A stretch of 64,000 nt of DNA from DASTFY01 sp963829955 (GCA_963829955.1 CAWHKS010000002.1:1-64000); one strand, 5' to 3'. Counted from the stretch's first letter, positions 17,976-26,270 are shown. The notes: generated by a model not told the origin, from the letters alone. A program made the numbers and translations.

Positions 17976-19580
17976 ATGACCGGTCACGCCGGCGACCAGA
18001 CCTTGGCCGCACTGGCCCCGTTCGGCGTGGACACGATGTTCACCCTCAACGGCGGGCACGTCTGGCCGTTCTACGAGGCGGCTCTCCACAGCGACGTCCG
18101 GATCGTCGACACCCGGCACGAGCAGACGGCCACCTTCGCCGCCGAGGGGTACGCCAAGCTCACCCGGACCCCGGGTCTGGCCGTGCTCACCGCCGGCCCC
18201 GGGATCACCAACGGCGTCTCCGCCATCACGACGGCCTGGTTCAACGGCTCGCCACTCGTCGTGCTCGGCGGTCGGGCGCCGCAGGGCCGGTGGGGCTCGG
18301 GATCGTTGCAGGAGCTCGATCACGTGCCGATCGTCTCCTCGATCACGAAGCGGGCGGTGACCGTCACCGACGCGTCCAAGGCCGGGCTGATGGTGCATGA
18401 GGCGGCAACCGCGGCGCTCACGCCGCACCGCGGGCCGGTCTTCCTCGATTTCCCGCTCGACGTCTTCGCGTCAGCCCAGGCAGAGTTGCCCGATCCCGTG
18501 ACCGTGGTCGGCGCCGAGCCCGATCCGGCGTCGGTGGCCGCCGTCGGCGCGCTGATCGCTGAGGCAGTGCGGCCGGCCTTCATCGTGGGCAGCGACGTGT
18601 ACTGGGACGGCGCGTGGGCGGCGCTCGAGCAGGCGGTCGAGGTGTTGCGCGTCCCTTGCTTCTTCAACGGTCTCGGCCGGGGCTGTCTGCCGGCCGATCA
18701 CGAGCTGGCGTTCCTGCGCACCCGCGGGTTGTTGAAGAAGGAAGCCGACCTCGTCGTCGTGATCGGGACACCGCTCGACTTCCGCCTGGGATTTGGCCGC
18801 TTCGGCTCGGCCCGCGTGGCCCACGTCGTCGACTCGGCCGGTCAGCAGGCCGGACACGTCGACGTGCCGACGGTGGCCGGCGAAATCAGCGCTGTGCTCA
18901 GCGCGCTGGCCGACCACGGTCGGGACCACCGGGACCGCGAGGACTGGATCGTCCGTCTGCGGGACGCGGAGTCCGCAGCCGCGGCGGCCGACGAGGCCTC
19001 GCTGTCGGCCACGGACGATCCGATCCGCCCGTCGAGGATCTACGGCGAGCTCCGCCGCCGGCTCGAGCGCGACGCCGTGGTCATCTGCGACGGCGGCGAC
19101 TTCGCGAGCTATGCCGGGAAGTTCATCGAGGTGTTCCAGCCCGGCTGCTGGCTCGACACCGGCCCCTACGGGTGCCTCGGAAACGGCCCGGGGTACGCCA
19201 TCGCGGCCCGCGTGGCGCGGCCGTCCAGCCAGATCGTGCTGCTCCTCGGTGACGGGGCGGCCGGCTTCAGCCTCATGGACGCCGACACGCTCGTCCGCCA
19301 CGACCTCCCCGTCGTGATGATCGTGGGCAACAACGGCATGTGGGGCCTGGAGAAGCATCCGATGCGGGCGATCTACGGCTGGGACGTCGCCTGCGACCTG
19401 CAGCCCGGTTGCCGCTACGACGAGGTCGTGCGGGCGTTGGGCGGCGCGGGCGAGACGGTGGTCGATCCCGAGGAGATCGGGCCTGCCCTCGACCGAGCCT
19501 TCTCGGCCGGCGTGCCGTACCTCGTCAACGTCGTGACCGATCCGGACGACGTCTATCCCCGCTCGTCGAACCTGGCGTAG
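17976..19580 (+). CDS. thiamine-pyrophosphate-dependent enzyme (acetolactate synthase / 2-hydroxyacyl-CoA lyase-like)
   Basis: Three-domain ThDP enzyme, 534 aa. The catalytic Glu lies in RHEQTATFAAEGYAKL (about residue 50). The central domain spans about 190-310. The ThDP-binding motif is LLLGDGAAGFSLMDAD to MIVGNN near the C-terminus. GPYGCLGNGPGYAIAA is typical of oxalyl-CoA decarboxylase/HACL-type enzymes rather than biosynthetic IlvB, and no small subunit is nearby. I chose the ATG at 17976; the frame extends to 17898 without homology. The substrate is probably an acyl-CoA or 2-keto acid. It is divergent from the PAP2 gene. Confidence 0.78.
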   Translation: MTGHAGDQTLAALAPFGVDTMFTLNGGHVWPFYEAALHSDVRIVDTRHEQTATFAAEGYAKLTRTPGLAVLTAGPGITNGVSAITTAWFNGSPLVVLGGRAPQGRWGSGSLQELDHVPIVSSITKRAVTVTDASKAGLMVHEAATAALTPHRGPVFLDFPLDVFASAQAELPDPVTVVGAEPDPASVAAVGALIAEAVRPAFIVGSDVYWDGAWAALEQAVEVLRVPCFFNGLGRGCLPADHELAFLRTRGLLKKEADLVVVIGTPLDFRLGFGRFGSARVAHVVDSAGQQAGHVDVPTVAGEISAVLSALADHGRDHRDREDWIVRLRDAESAAAAADEASLSATDDPIRPSRIYGELRRRLERDAVVICDGGDFASYAGKFIEVFQPGCWLDTGPYGCLGNGPGYAIAARVARPSSQIVLLLGDGAAGFSLMDADTLVRHDLPVVMIVGNNGMWGLEKHPMRAIYGWDVACDLQPGCRYDEVVRALGGAGETVVDPEEIGPALDRAFSAGVPYLVNVVTDPDDVYPRSSNLA

Positions 19581-19598
19581 GCCGGCCGGCGACGGGCG

Positions 19599-19961
19599 CT
19601 AGGCGTCCGGAGGCTGGCTGAAGGTGAGGAAGTAGCCGTTGGGGTCCTGCAGGGTCAGCTCGCGGGCGCCCCAGGCCCGGTCCTCCACCACCCATTCACA
19701 GGTGACGCGGTCCTTCACCTGCTCGTAGACCTCGTCGACGCTCGGCGGGTGGACGTAGAGGCAACCCGTGAGCGCGGGCGGCCCGTCCCACGGTGTCTCA
19801 CCGGCGAGGAACTGCACGACCAGGTCGTCCCGCCCGAGCTCACACCACGTCGGGTTCTCGTCGGGGAAGGTGCCGCGCTTTTCGAAGCCGACACGTCCGT
19901 ACCAGTCGATGGTGGCCGGCAGGTCCCCGGCCTTCAGGATGATCGCAGCCCGAGGTTCCAT
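19599..19961 (-). CDS. VOC-family (glyoxalase/bleomycin-resistance-like) protein
   Basis: Single VOC domain protein, 120 aa: paired beta-alpha-beta modules beginning AAIILKAGDLPATIDWYGRV and ending ELTLQDPNGYFLTFSQ, the typical last strand with the metal-ligand region. It is convergent with the ThDP enzyme. A -10 box TAGTCT 6 bases upstream implies a leaderless message. Function unknown; homologues include dioxygenases, isomerases and drug-binding proteins. Confidence 0.78.
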   Translation of the reverse strand: MEPRAAIILKAGDLPATIDWYGRVGFEKRGTFPDENPTWCELGRDDLVVQFLAGETPWDGPPALTGCLYVHPPSVDEVYEQVKDRVTCEWVVEDRAWGARELTLQDPNGYFLTFSQPPDA

Positions 19962-19967
19962 GCGCGA

Positions 19968-19973
19968 AGACTA
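19968..19973 (-). promoter_or_regulatory. -10 box of a leaderless promoter for the VOC gene
   Basis: TAGTCT on the minus strand, 6 bases before the ATG at 19961. Confidence 0.5.
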
Positions 19974-20053
19974 CGACCGACTGTCGAGGCCGGTGCCGAG
20001 CGGTCTGACACCACTCTCCGCGTCCACCGGCAACGAGAACCTTCGTCGGCCGT

Positions 20054-20081
20054 TTGACCGAGGGCCGAACGAGCCTACGGT
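20054..20081 (+). promoter_or_regulatory. sigma70-like promoter of the lipoprotein gene at 20088
   Basis: -35 TTGACC at 20054-20059, 16-base spacer, -10 TACGGT at 20076-20081. The GTG start follows 6 bases later, so the message would be leaderless. The -35 region sits in a GGCCG/TTGACCGAGGGC block resembling repeats at 25520, 26411 and 27956. Confidence 0.55.
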
Positions 20082-20087
20082 CGACAT

Positions 20088-20987
20088 GTGAAGCTCCGCA
20101 TCGCCGCCGTCGTTGCTGTGGCCGGCGTGCTGCTGTCGTGCGGCCCACCTCCTCCGGTCACGGATCCTCCTCCCGGCCCTCCCCGCACCGTGCCTGGCGG
20201 CGGCTCGCTCACGACCACCTGGAAGCAGGTCGGCACAGGGAGCACGGGCGGGGTCAGCGGGCTGGCACCCGGACCAACCGGCTGGCTGATCGCGCGTGAC
20301 AGCAAGACGGGAGGCCAGAACCGGATCTCGAGGCTCAGCGGCTCGGGTCAGGTCGATCCGTTGACGTGGCCGGGCGTCCCCCCGGAGGATTTGGAGTCGC
20401 TCGCACCGGTGCCCGGCGTCGCAGGTCGGTGGGCCACGCTCACGAGCGCCGGTGCCGGGACGATCTTCTCGATCAGCGGCTCCAGCGTGGTCGTCGAGGG
20501 GACGTTCACCGTTCCGAAGGGAACCAATGGTGTCGAAGGGCTGGCGTTGAACCGGTCCGGCGCGACGACCATCGCCGTCTGGGCGACTCGCGGTTCGTCG
20601 ACAGCGCCCGCCACCATCCACGCGGCGACGTTCGTCCCCCCCACGGGTGAGTTCGGCCAGGTGACCTCGGCCAAGGTCACGGTGCCGTACCCGACTGCGA
20701 ATGTCCGCCAGATCAGTGACCTCGCCCTGGTCGGGACGCGGCTCATCGCCTCGTCCGCGTCGGATCCAGGCGCCAACGGACCGTTCGATTCCGCCATGTA
20801 CCGCATCGGGTCCCTGGGCTTCGACGGTGTGCGGGCCGTGCTCACGATGCACACCCCTCAGTCCCTCGGCACCTTCCCGGGTCACAAGATGGAAGGCATC
20901 GCCTGCTCCGGCACGACCGGCCTCGTCGGTTCCGACGACGAGAATCAGGGCGGCTGGGTGCGGACCGCTTCCTTCTGCAGTCTCTGA
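20088..20987 (+). CDS. secreted lipoprotein, possibly esterase-like-phytase (beta-propeller) related
   Basis: Membrane-anchored extracytoplasmic protein of unknown function, 299 aa. The GTG start is fixed by a leaderless promoter. A short signal peptide ends in VLLSC, followed by a proline-rich tether (CGPPPPVTDPPPGPP). The rest has repeated beta-rich segments with EDLESLAPV, NGVEGLALNRSG and KMEGIACSGTTGLVGSDDEN. EGxA-type segments ending in SDD/N resemble the esterase-like domain of phytases. I offer that only as a fold hint. The proline tether is shared with several other lipoproteins here. Confidence 0.7.
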   Translation: MKLRIAAVVAVAGVLLSCGPPPPVTDPPPGPPRTVPGGGSLTTTWKQVGTGSTGGVSGLAPGPTGWLIARDSKTGGQNRISRLSGSGQVDPLTWPGVPPEDLESLAPVPGVAGRWATLTSAGAGTIFSISGSSVVVEGTFTVPKGTNGVEGLALNRSGATTIAVWATRGSSTAPATIHAATFVPPTGEFGQVTSAKVTVPYPTANVRQISDLALVGTRLIASSASDPGANGPFDSAMYRIGSLGFDGVRAVLTMHTPQSLGTFPGHKMEGIACSGTTGLVGSDDENQGGWVRTASFCSL

Positions 20988-21016
20988 CCACGTCCGCGCC
21001 GGTGCGCAGCCCGCGG

Positions 21017-21213
21017 TCATCTCGGTGACTCGCGCACCTCGATCGTGACCTCTCCTGCTCCAGTGCGCCGGATGCCGCGAGCCCACAGTTTGGCGACCCG
21101 GAGGGCCAGTCCTTCGTGGGCCACCAGTCCATCATGAAGAGGCGCTTCGAGCGCCCCTCTATCCACCAACCGAAGTGGCGGCCGTGCCGGATCACGAGAT
21201 GCTGGTCCTCCAT
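21017..21213 (-). CDS. small hypothetical protein, one apparent base missing
   Basis: A 65-aa protein is implied on the minus strand. It has a strong ribosome-binding site (GGAGG, 4 bases before the ATG at 21213) and an N-terminus MEDQHLVIRHGRHFGWW. About 26 codons in, coherent coding appears to continue in another frame (HDGLVAHEGLALRVAK, ending TIEVRESPR and a stop at 21017). One missing base near 21135 joins the two. The shape (strand, helix, strand, about 65 aa) recalls DUF2188-like proteins. The gene call rests on the start signal and reading continuity, so it is tentative. Confidence 0.4.
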
Positions 21214-21311
21214 GCGACCTCCATCGGTCCGCCGCGGACGGTAGCGGCAGCGCGCCGGGAGGAGGGCACGGTCCCGCACGGCGGCAGCGGCGGTGGACTA
21301 GGACTGTACGG

Positions 21312-22971
21312 GTGCGTGGTGCGAGAGTCGCGCTCGTCGGCGGTGTCGTCGCTGCCGTGGCCGCGGTGCTGCTCGCTGTGTCGAGCAGTTCACCGGTGGG
21401 AGCCGACTACCCGACGGATTGTGCGAACCCGACCGCCACCTACCCCGACGCCAGTGGCATGCCGACCAATCTGAATCTCGGCCCCACCGACGTCGTGGTG
21501 TTCGTTTCCGGCACCTTCGTCGGATCGGTGAACTCCAACCTGGCCACGGTCTGTGTGGCCGCCGGCGCCGCCCTCAATCCCGCGAGCGTCAACGGTGCCA
21601 CTCGGCTGTTCGTGCGCGGGACCGCCCTCATGCCAGCACTTGCCGCCGGCACAGGGGCGCTGCTCGACAACGAGGGTTCGGTCAGGTTCCTGCCCCAGCC
21701 GAACACCAACGGGGTCGCCACCATCATCAATCGCGCGGGCGCCACGATCGTCGTGGACTCACCCGGCCTCGCCCTCGGCCCCGGCGTCACGGTCACTAAC
21801 GACGGCATGATCGACGTGCAGGGCTCCGCCAACCTGAACGGCAGCACCGTCACCAGCAGCGGCACGATGCTCGTCGCGGGCGAGTTCATCGTCGGGTCGT
21901 TCACCAACACGGGCACTGCCTCTGTCGGGGGGGTCCTGACGGTCAACAGCGGTGGCAGCCTGCGGAACGACTGCCGGCTGACGGCTGGTTCCATCATCAA
22001 CAACCAGACCGCCGTGAACAACGGTGCGGTCGAGCTCGGTGGCGAGCTGCGCAACAACGGGAGCGCTGTCTACACCCAGGACGCCTTGGCCTTCACCAGC
22101 GGCACCGACTTCGTCAACACCGGGACCGTCAACGGTTCCGGCCAGTACCTGTTCACCGGGAACACCTCGACGCAAGGCACCGTGGCCGGTGCCAGCGCGG
22201 CGTCACCGATCGTGTTCTTCGACACCACGCCGACCGGTTCGCAGATCTTCGACACCCAACTCGGCACCATCACGAACACCGTTCGCGAGCCGGTGTCAGT
22301 GCCGGATCCCGCCAGCTGCAACACAGCCCCGCCGACCACGACGACGACCACCTCCACGACGTCGACTTCGACCACCACCACGACCACGACCACGACATCG
22401 ACCACGACGACGACCACCACGACGACGACGACCACGAAACCACGACGACGACGACCACCACGGCACCACGACGACAACCACGACGACAACGACCGCTCCG
22501 ACGACGACGACCGCGCCGACGACGACGACCGCTCCGACGACGACGACCGCTCCGACGACGACGACCGCTCCGACGACCACCGCTACGACGACAACAACAA
22601 CGACTGCACCGACGACGACGACGGCGCCGACCACCACGACCGCGCCGACCACCACCACGACGACGACCACGACTGCGCCGACCACGACGACGACCACGAC
22701 TGCGCCGACCACCACGACGACGACGACTGCGCCGACCACCACGACGACAGCGCCGACGACGAGCTCGACGACGTCCACCACCACGACGACTTCGACCGTC
22801 GATCCCGCCACCACGGCGACGACCGCCGCGTCGGTGGCGCCGACCCAGGCGAGCACCATCCCGACCACCGGCCTCGGTGGCAGCAGGCCCTTCTACGTCG
22901 CGGGCCTCATCCTCATCGCAGCCGGTTGCTTCGCGTTCGCCGCCGGTCGCACCATGCAGACCAACCGCTGA
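21312..22971 (+). CDS. surface protein with Thr/Pro stalk and C-terminal sorting-like anchor, two apparent indels
   Basis: Exported cell-surface protein, about 553 aa. The GTG start begins a signal peptide (to about residue 32, SSSSPVGADYP). Residues 35-330 are a repetitive beta-helix-like domain rich in Asn/Gly/Thr (GTFVGSVNSNL, NGSTVTSSGTM, FTNTGTASVGGVL). Then comes a long Thr stalk punctuated by AP (TTTTAPTTTTAP). The C-terminus is IPTTG, a hydrophobic helix (YVAGLILIAAGCFAFAAG) and Arg, resembling an LPxTG sorting signal. In the stalk the frame changes twice, near 22437 and 22476, each restored by one missing base. This low-complexity tract is prone to both errors and real slippage. Confidence 0.75.
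22331..22800 (+). repeat. low-complexity ACG/ACC triplet tract encoding the Thr stalk
   Basis: About 470 bases of ACG/ACC/ACA codons with periodic GCG-CCG or GCT-CCG (Ala-Pro) every four or so Thr. Copy number is likely variable. The two apparent frame changes lie in this tract. Confidence 0.8.
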
Positions 22972-23007
22972 TCCCCTCCACCTGCGCAGCCCACGCTCAC
23001 CGAGATA

Positions 23008-23147
23008 CGCTGGCCGCGGGCGAAAGCAAGCTCCACGTTGTCCCGGGCGCGGCGGAACGGGACGGGTGGTATCCAAATGCGGGCGAATCGAAGCGGCCAG
23101 CGCTGGACGGGGTGCGCGTTCAGTCAGTCCCACGTTCCAATCCAGCG
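23008..23147 (+). promoter_or_regulatory. candidate structured 5' leader (riboswitch-like) of the GH12-like gene
   Basis: A perfect 10-bp helix (CGCTGGCCGC at 23008-23017 with GCGGCCAGCG at 23093-23102) encloses an inner hairpin (GTCCCG 23040-23045 with CGGGAC 23058-23063). That hairpin is flanked by two near-identical 16-base blocks at 23016-23031 and 23079-23094 (GCGGGCGAA...AAGC, 13 of 16 identical). A second helix (CGCTGGA 23101-23107 with TCCAGCG 23141-23147) ends just before the ribosome-binding site. It overlaps the first helix by two bases, so the two could compete. I do not recognise the class; the motifs of ydaO and GEMM riboswitches are absent. Confidence 0.5.
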
Positions 23148-23166
23148 GGCTCGTTAGGAGATGGCT

Positions 23167-23904
23167 ATGAAGATTCGACTCGCAGCAGCAGGGATCACCC
23201 TGCTGGCACTGCTCGGGTGCGCACCGCCGCAGCAGCCGCCGCCGTCAGGTCCGCCGTCCCAGACGTGCACCAACGGGGAGACCATTGGCGAGGGTGCTGG
23301 CCGGTCGTTCTTCGAGGCGAGCGGCGAGGAGTACTTCGTCCACAACAACAACTGGAACGACAACGCCGGTGGCAACTCGGTCATCAAGGCCTGCAACTAC
23401 AACAACTGGTACGCGGACTCGAACACGCCGAATCACTCGGACTTGTCGGTGCAGACGTACCTGAACGTCCACCGCGACTACAACAACCGGGCGCTGTCCA
23501 CCATCTCGTCGGCCCGGTTCGCGGGCAGCGGGCCACGGTGTGCCGGCTGCATCTGGAACATCGCCTTCGACATCTGGATCGGGAACGACTTCAGCCACGA
23601 GTTGATGATCTGGACCGAGAACTGGAACCAGCGTCCCGCCGGGGACATGGTCGGTACGACCACCATCGGTGGCAAGCAGTACCAGGTGTGGCGTTCGGGT
23701 TCTGGTGACGGCGGAATCCTCACCTACGTCTCGGTGACACCGCAGCTGTCCGGCACCATGCCGCTGGCCGCGTTCTTCGCCGATGTCCGGGCCCGGGGCT
23801 GGACCCCGACCACGACGTGGCAGGTCGACTACGGGGTGGAGATCGTGGATACCAACGGCACCTCGCAGCGGTTCACCTTCACCGACTTCCACATCAACGA
23901 CTAG
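23167..23904 (+). CDS. GH12-like secreted endoglucanase/xyloglucanase lipoprotein
   Basis: Probable extracellular beta-glucanase, 245 aa. AGGAG lies 7 bases before the ATG at 23167 (MKIRLAAAG); an ATG at 23161 is too close. The signal peptide ends in ALLGC with a Pro/Gln tether. The domain matches GH12 landmarks: HNNNWNDNAGG near the N-terminus, NNWYADSN, NVHRDY, IAFDIWIGND, HELMIWTEN (Glu of the ELMIW motif as likely nucleophile) and WQVDYGVEIVDT. Family length is about 220 aa. Lipid anchoring is unusual for GH12. A structured leader precedes it and a strong terminator follows. Confidence 0.65.
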   Translation: MKIRLAAAGITLLALLGCAPPQQPPPSGPPSQTCTNGETIGEGAGRSFFEASGEEYFVHNNNWNDNAGGNSVIKACNYNNWYADSNTPNHSDLSVQTYLNVHRDYNNRALSTISSARFAGSGPRCAGCIWNIAFDIWIGNDFSHELMIWTENWNQRPAGDMVGTTTIGGKQYQVWRSGSGDGGILTYVSVTPQLSGTMPLAAFFADVRARGWTPTTTWQVDYGVEIVDTNGTSQRFTFTDFHIND

Positions 23905-23919
23905 AGGTCAAGAAGCAGC

Positions 23920-23956
23920 GGATGGCGCCTCGCTGAAGGTCAGCGAGGTGCCATCC
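23920..23956 (+). terminator. strong hairpin terminator after the GH12-like gene
   Basis: 17-bp arms with one mismatch (GGATGGCGCCTCGCTGA at 23920-23936 and its partner at 23940-23956) around a 3-base loop, 15 bases after the stop. No T-run follows, as is common in GC-rich actinobacteria. Confidence 0.7.
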
Positions 23957-24042
23957 GAACCACCGTGCCGCCCCCGCCGGCAGCGCACGTGTCGTAACCT
24001 GCGAGCGGCTCTGCACAGCGGCGAGCAATGGGAGGGCGGGCC

Positions 24043-24333
24043 ATGTCTCAGATCTACTGGACCTTCCTCTACTTCGCGGTCCTCGCGTTGTGGATCGGCG
24101 GGGCGGTCGTCGCGATCCTGCGCCTGTCCAAACGTGATCACACGCCGGTCTGGGCGATCGTGCTGATCGGCGTGGCGATGTTCGTTCTGCCCGTGGTCAC
24201 CGCCGTCTACTGGCTGGTGGTTGCGATCCTCCGTCTCAGCCGTGGCGGCCGGCCGCCCGCTGCGTCACCCGCGTTCACCGCCCCCGCGGCGTGGCCTCCC
24301 CCGAACGCTGGTGCTTCAGCACTGCCTGACTGA
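24043..24333 (+). CDS. small two-helix membrane protein
   Basis: Protein of 96 aa with two hydrophobic helices (about residues 8-28, WTFLYFAVLALWIGGAVVAI, and 36-60, AIVLIGVAMFVLPVVTAVYW) and a Pro/Ala-rich cytoplasmic tail. The ATG at 24043 follows GGGAGGG; an ATG at 24028 is less well spaced. It resembles small actinobacterial membrane proteins with a PLDc_N-like layout. Function unknown. A bidirectional hairpin follows, then the left end of the integrated element. Confidence 0.6.
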   Translation: MSQIYWTFLYFAVLALWIGGAVVAILRLSKRDHTPVWAIVLIGVAMFVLPVVTAVYWLVVAILRLSRGGRPPAASPAFTAPAAWPPPNAGASALPD

Positions 24334-24343
24334 CCCGGACGGG

Positions 24344-24365
24344 CACCTCGCCGTGGAGCGAGGTG
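24344..24365. terminator. hairpin terminator outside the left attachment site
   Basis: Perfect 8-bp arms CACCTCGC / GCGAGGTG around a 6-base loop, 9 bases outside the left att copy. It probably served both the gene at 24043 and, before insertion, the thioesterase now ending at 28669. Confidence 0.6.
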
Positions 24366-24373
24366 GCGTCACA

Positions 24374-24395
24374 ACAACTTGTCGAGGAAGCGCTC
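24374..24395. repeat. left attachment-site copy
   Basis: Identical over 22 bases to 28671-28692 (begins ACAACTTGTC, ends AGCGCTC). The next bases differ on both sides. It is integrase-proximal, and just outside it lies the presumed original downstream sequence of the thioesterase. Confidence 0.85.
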
Positions 24396-24415
24396 CCACA
24401 CCGCGTATTCCCTGC

Positions 24416-25096
24416 TCAGAGGCCCTGTACGGCATCGTCGTGACACACTCCGGACACAGGCGACCACGCGGCCGCCATCGCTGAGCGGATGCGGTCGTTG
24501 TCGTCGGCCCACAGGTGGGCGTAGGTCCTGAGAGTGGTGCTCGGGTTGTCGTGGCCGAGGAACCGCGCAACGGCGACGACACTGAGCCCGCTGGCGATGA
24601 GGCGCGACGCGGCGTGATGGCGCAGGTCGTGGTACCGCACGCCGCTGAGCTCGGCTGCCTTCACCGCCGCTCGCATGGCATGACCCCAAGGGTTGTGCCC
24701 CATCGGCCCGCCCTCCCGACCAGCCCATCGCCAGTGAACGAGCGCACCGTCCTCGCCCGGGCCGAACCGCTCGAGATGCTGCGCCAGGAGCTCGATGACC
24801 GGCACCGCGACCGGAACCGTCCGCGACGAGGCAGGCGTCTTCGGTGGCCCCCAGCCGAAGTGCGAGAACTGCCGATCGACGCGCATCTCTCGCCGCAGGA
24901 AGTCCACCCGATCGACTGTCACGGCCGACGCCTCGGATTGGCGCAGGCCGAGGGCGGCACCGAGTAGCACACCGGCCCGGAACACCGGCGCGGCAGCCTC
25001 GTACAGCCGCGTCACCTCGTCGTCGGTCAGCGGCACGACGGCACCGGGGACGTCCTGCACCAGACCCAGGCGGCCGCGTTCCGAGGCGTTTCCCAT
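24416..25096 (-). pseudogene. tyrosine recombinase (phage integrase), catalytic domain only
   Basis: The catalytic domain is complete: first Arg in ALGLRQSEAS, HxxR box YHDLRHHAAS, His in FLGHDNPSTT, and the nucleophile Tyr in LRTYAHLW. The N-terminal arm and core-binding domains are missing. Recognisable sequence begins at GNASERGRLG, where such proteins leave the core-binding domain, and abuts a capsid fragment on the other strand. The frame continues to 25564, but that part is antisense to the capsid remnant and has no integrase character. An ATG at 25096 could still express the domain. Position beside the left repeat fits an element-encoded integrase. Confidence 0.8.
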
Positions 25097-25483
25097 TTTC
25101 GTGATGCACCCTGGTGGCTGGCGTCCCGCACCGGTACCGACCGCCCCTTCCTGCAGGTTGACGGCGCCGGCGATCAGGGCGGCGAGATCGGCGGCACCCA
25201 GTACTTCGCCACCGACCGCCAGATTCTCGGTGTCCCGGTCGTCGTCGACGGAAGCATCCCGACGAACATCTCGTCCACCCAGGATGTGATCCTGGTCGTG
25301 ACCGCCCCCGAGCTGCATTACTGGGATGAGGGTGGCCCGCGGTTCATTCGGGCCGAGCAGCCAGGCGCCGGCAGCTTGACGATCAAGTTCGTGCTGTACG
25401 GCTATTCGGCGTTCACGGCCGGCCGGTACCCGGCGGCGCAGGGCACCTTCTCCGGTACCGGTCTGACCACCCCGACGTTCTGA
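25095..25483 (+). pseudogene. HK97-type major capsid protein, C-terminal fragment
   Basis: About 128 codons resembling the end of phage capsid proteins. The IFVMHP segment comes first, then in a shifted frame WWLASRTGTDRPFLQVDG, QILGVPVVVDGSIPTN and DVILVVTAPELHYWDEGG. It ends FSGTGLTTPTF with a stop at 25483. A frame change lies near 25108. There is no start signal, and the N-terminal two thirds are absent. It abuts the truncated integrase head-to-head, so one deletion or rearrangement removed both N-termini. I recognise the family by its C-terminal pattern; a structure-based search would confirm it. Confidence 0.7.
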
Positions 25484-25613
25484 TCGCACGATGTCACCGG
25501 CATGGACGCGCAGCGACCCCTGGCCGCTGGTTGACCGAGGGCGGTTCGTCGAATGACATAACACAAGAGGCCCGGGAGGGGGATTCAGCCTCCCCGGTCG
25601 GCATCCCTACGCG

Positions 25614-26270
25614 TCACACTGTGCGTTCGACGCCGCCGGTAGTGATTCGAAGGATGCGGGCCGTTGTCACCGTGCCAGAGAAGGTCGCCGTCCATGTGCC
25701 GGATGCACCGCCGCGCAGGTCGTGGACCACGCCCCACGACCCCTGGCCGTTGTTCGCCTGGAGCTCGATGATGAAGGTGCCCGGGGTTGTACCGGTGTTG
25801 GTCAGCGTTCCCTTCACCGCGGTGGCCGCCCCGATATCAGGCACTTGCGTGGGCTCCACCGACGTGATCGTGGCGGCGGCTGGGATCGCCGGAGCGAGGT
25901 GACTGAAGGGCTCCGGCGTCACCCGGACGTTGGCGACCGTGACATCCCCGACGAACGTTGACATCCAGAGCGCGGTCTCCCCTGGGAAGACGGTGTACAC
26001 GCGCACGGCGTGGTCGTGACCCGAGGACGCCACCACCCGCAGGTAGTAGAAAGTCGGGCAGGGGCCGGTGTTGGTGATCGTGCCGAAGACCCTGGTGTGG
26101 GGACCCGGGTAACCAGGCAGTGAAACTGGCTCCACGTAGGACACCGCGATCTTGTACGTGGCGGCGACCGGCGGCGCTGTGCAGGGGACATTCGGCGGTG
26201 GAGGCGGCGGTGGCACGCACACGCTGGCCACAAGCAACGCGGCGCCCCCCGCTAGAAACCTCCACTTCAT
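25614..26270 (-). CDS. lipoprotein A with two FxLyD-like repeats
   Basis: First of three tandem paralogues in the element, 218 aa. A GAGGAGG ribosome site precedes the ATG at 26270. The signal peptide ends in VASVC with seven prolines after it (Val before the Cys is unusual for a lipobox). Two similar beta modules follow, each with a GT(I/L)TNTG turn: TRVFGTITNTGPCPTFYYLR and VKGTLTNTGTTPGTFIIELQ. Such modules resemble FxLyD-type surface domains. This copy is the most divergent and carries an extra Cys pair (NVPCTAPP, NTGPCPT). Function unknown; surface cargo of a phage-derived element. Confidence 0.72.
   Translation of the reverse strand: MKWRFLAGGAALLVASVCVPPPPPPPNVPCTAPPVAATYKIAVSYVEPVSLPGYPGPHTRVFGTITNTGPCPTFYYLRVVASSGHDHAVRVYTVFPGETALWMSTFVGDVTVANVRVTPEPFSHLAPAIPAAATITSVEPTQVPDIGAATAVKGTLTNTGTTPGTFIIELQANNGQGSWGVVHDLRGGASGTWTATFSGTVTTARILRITTGGVERTV

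Noticed and set aside
22331..22800. Repeat array that could be taken for a CRISPR or minisatellite
   Set aside because: It is continuous ACG/ACC codons in frame with a surface protein, without unique spacers.
23008..23147. Assignment of the structured leader to the c-di-AMP (ydaO) or c-di-GMP (GEMM) riboswitch
   Set aside because: Pseudo-symmetry is suggestive, but the conserved sequence blocks of those classes are not present.
25097..25564. N-terminal 156 codons of the open frame containing the integrase
   Set aside because: This part is antisense to the capsid fragment and lacks integrase features, so the integrase is taken to end at 25096.
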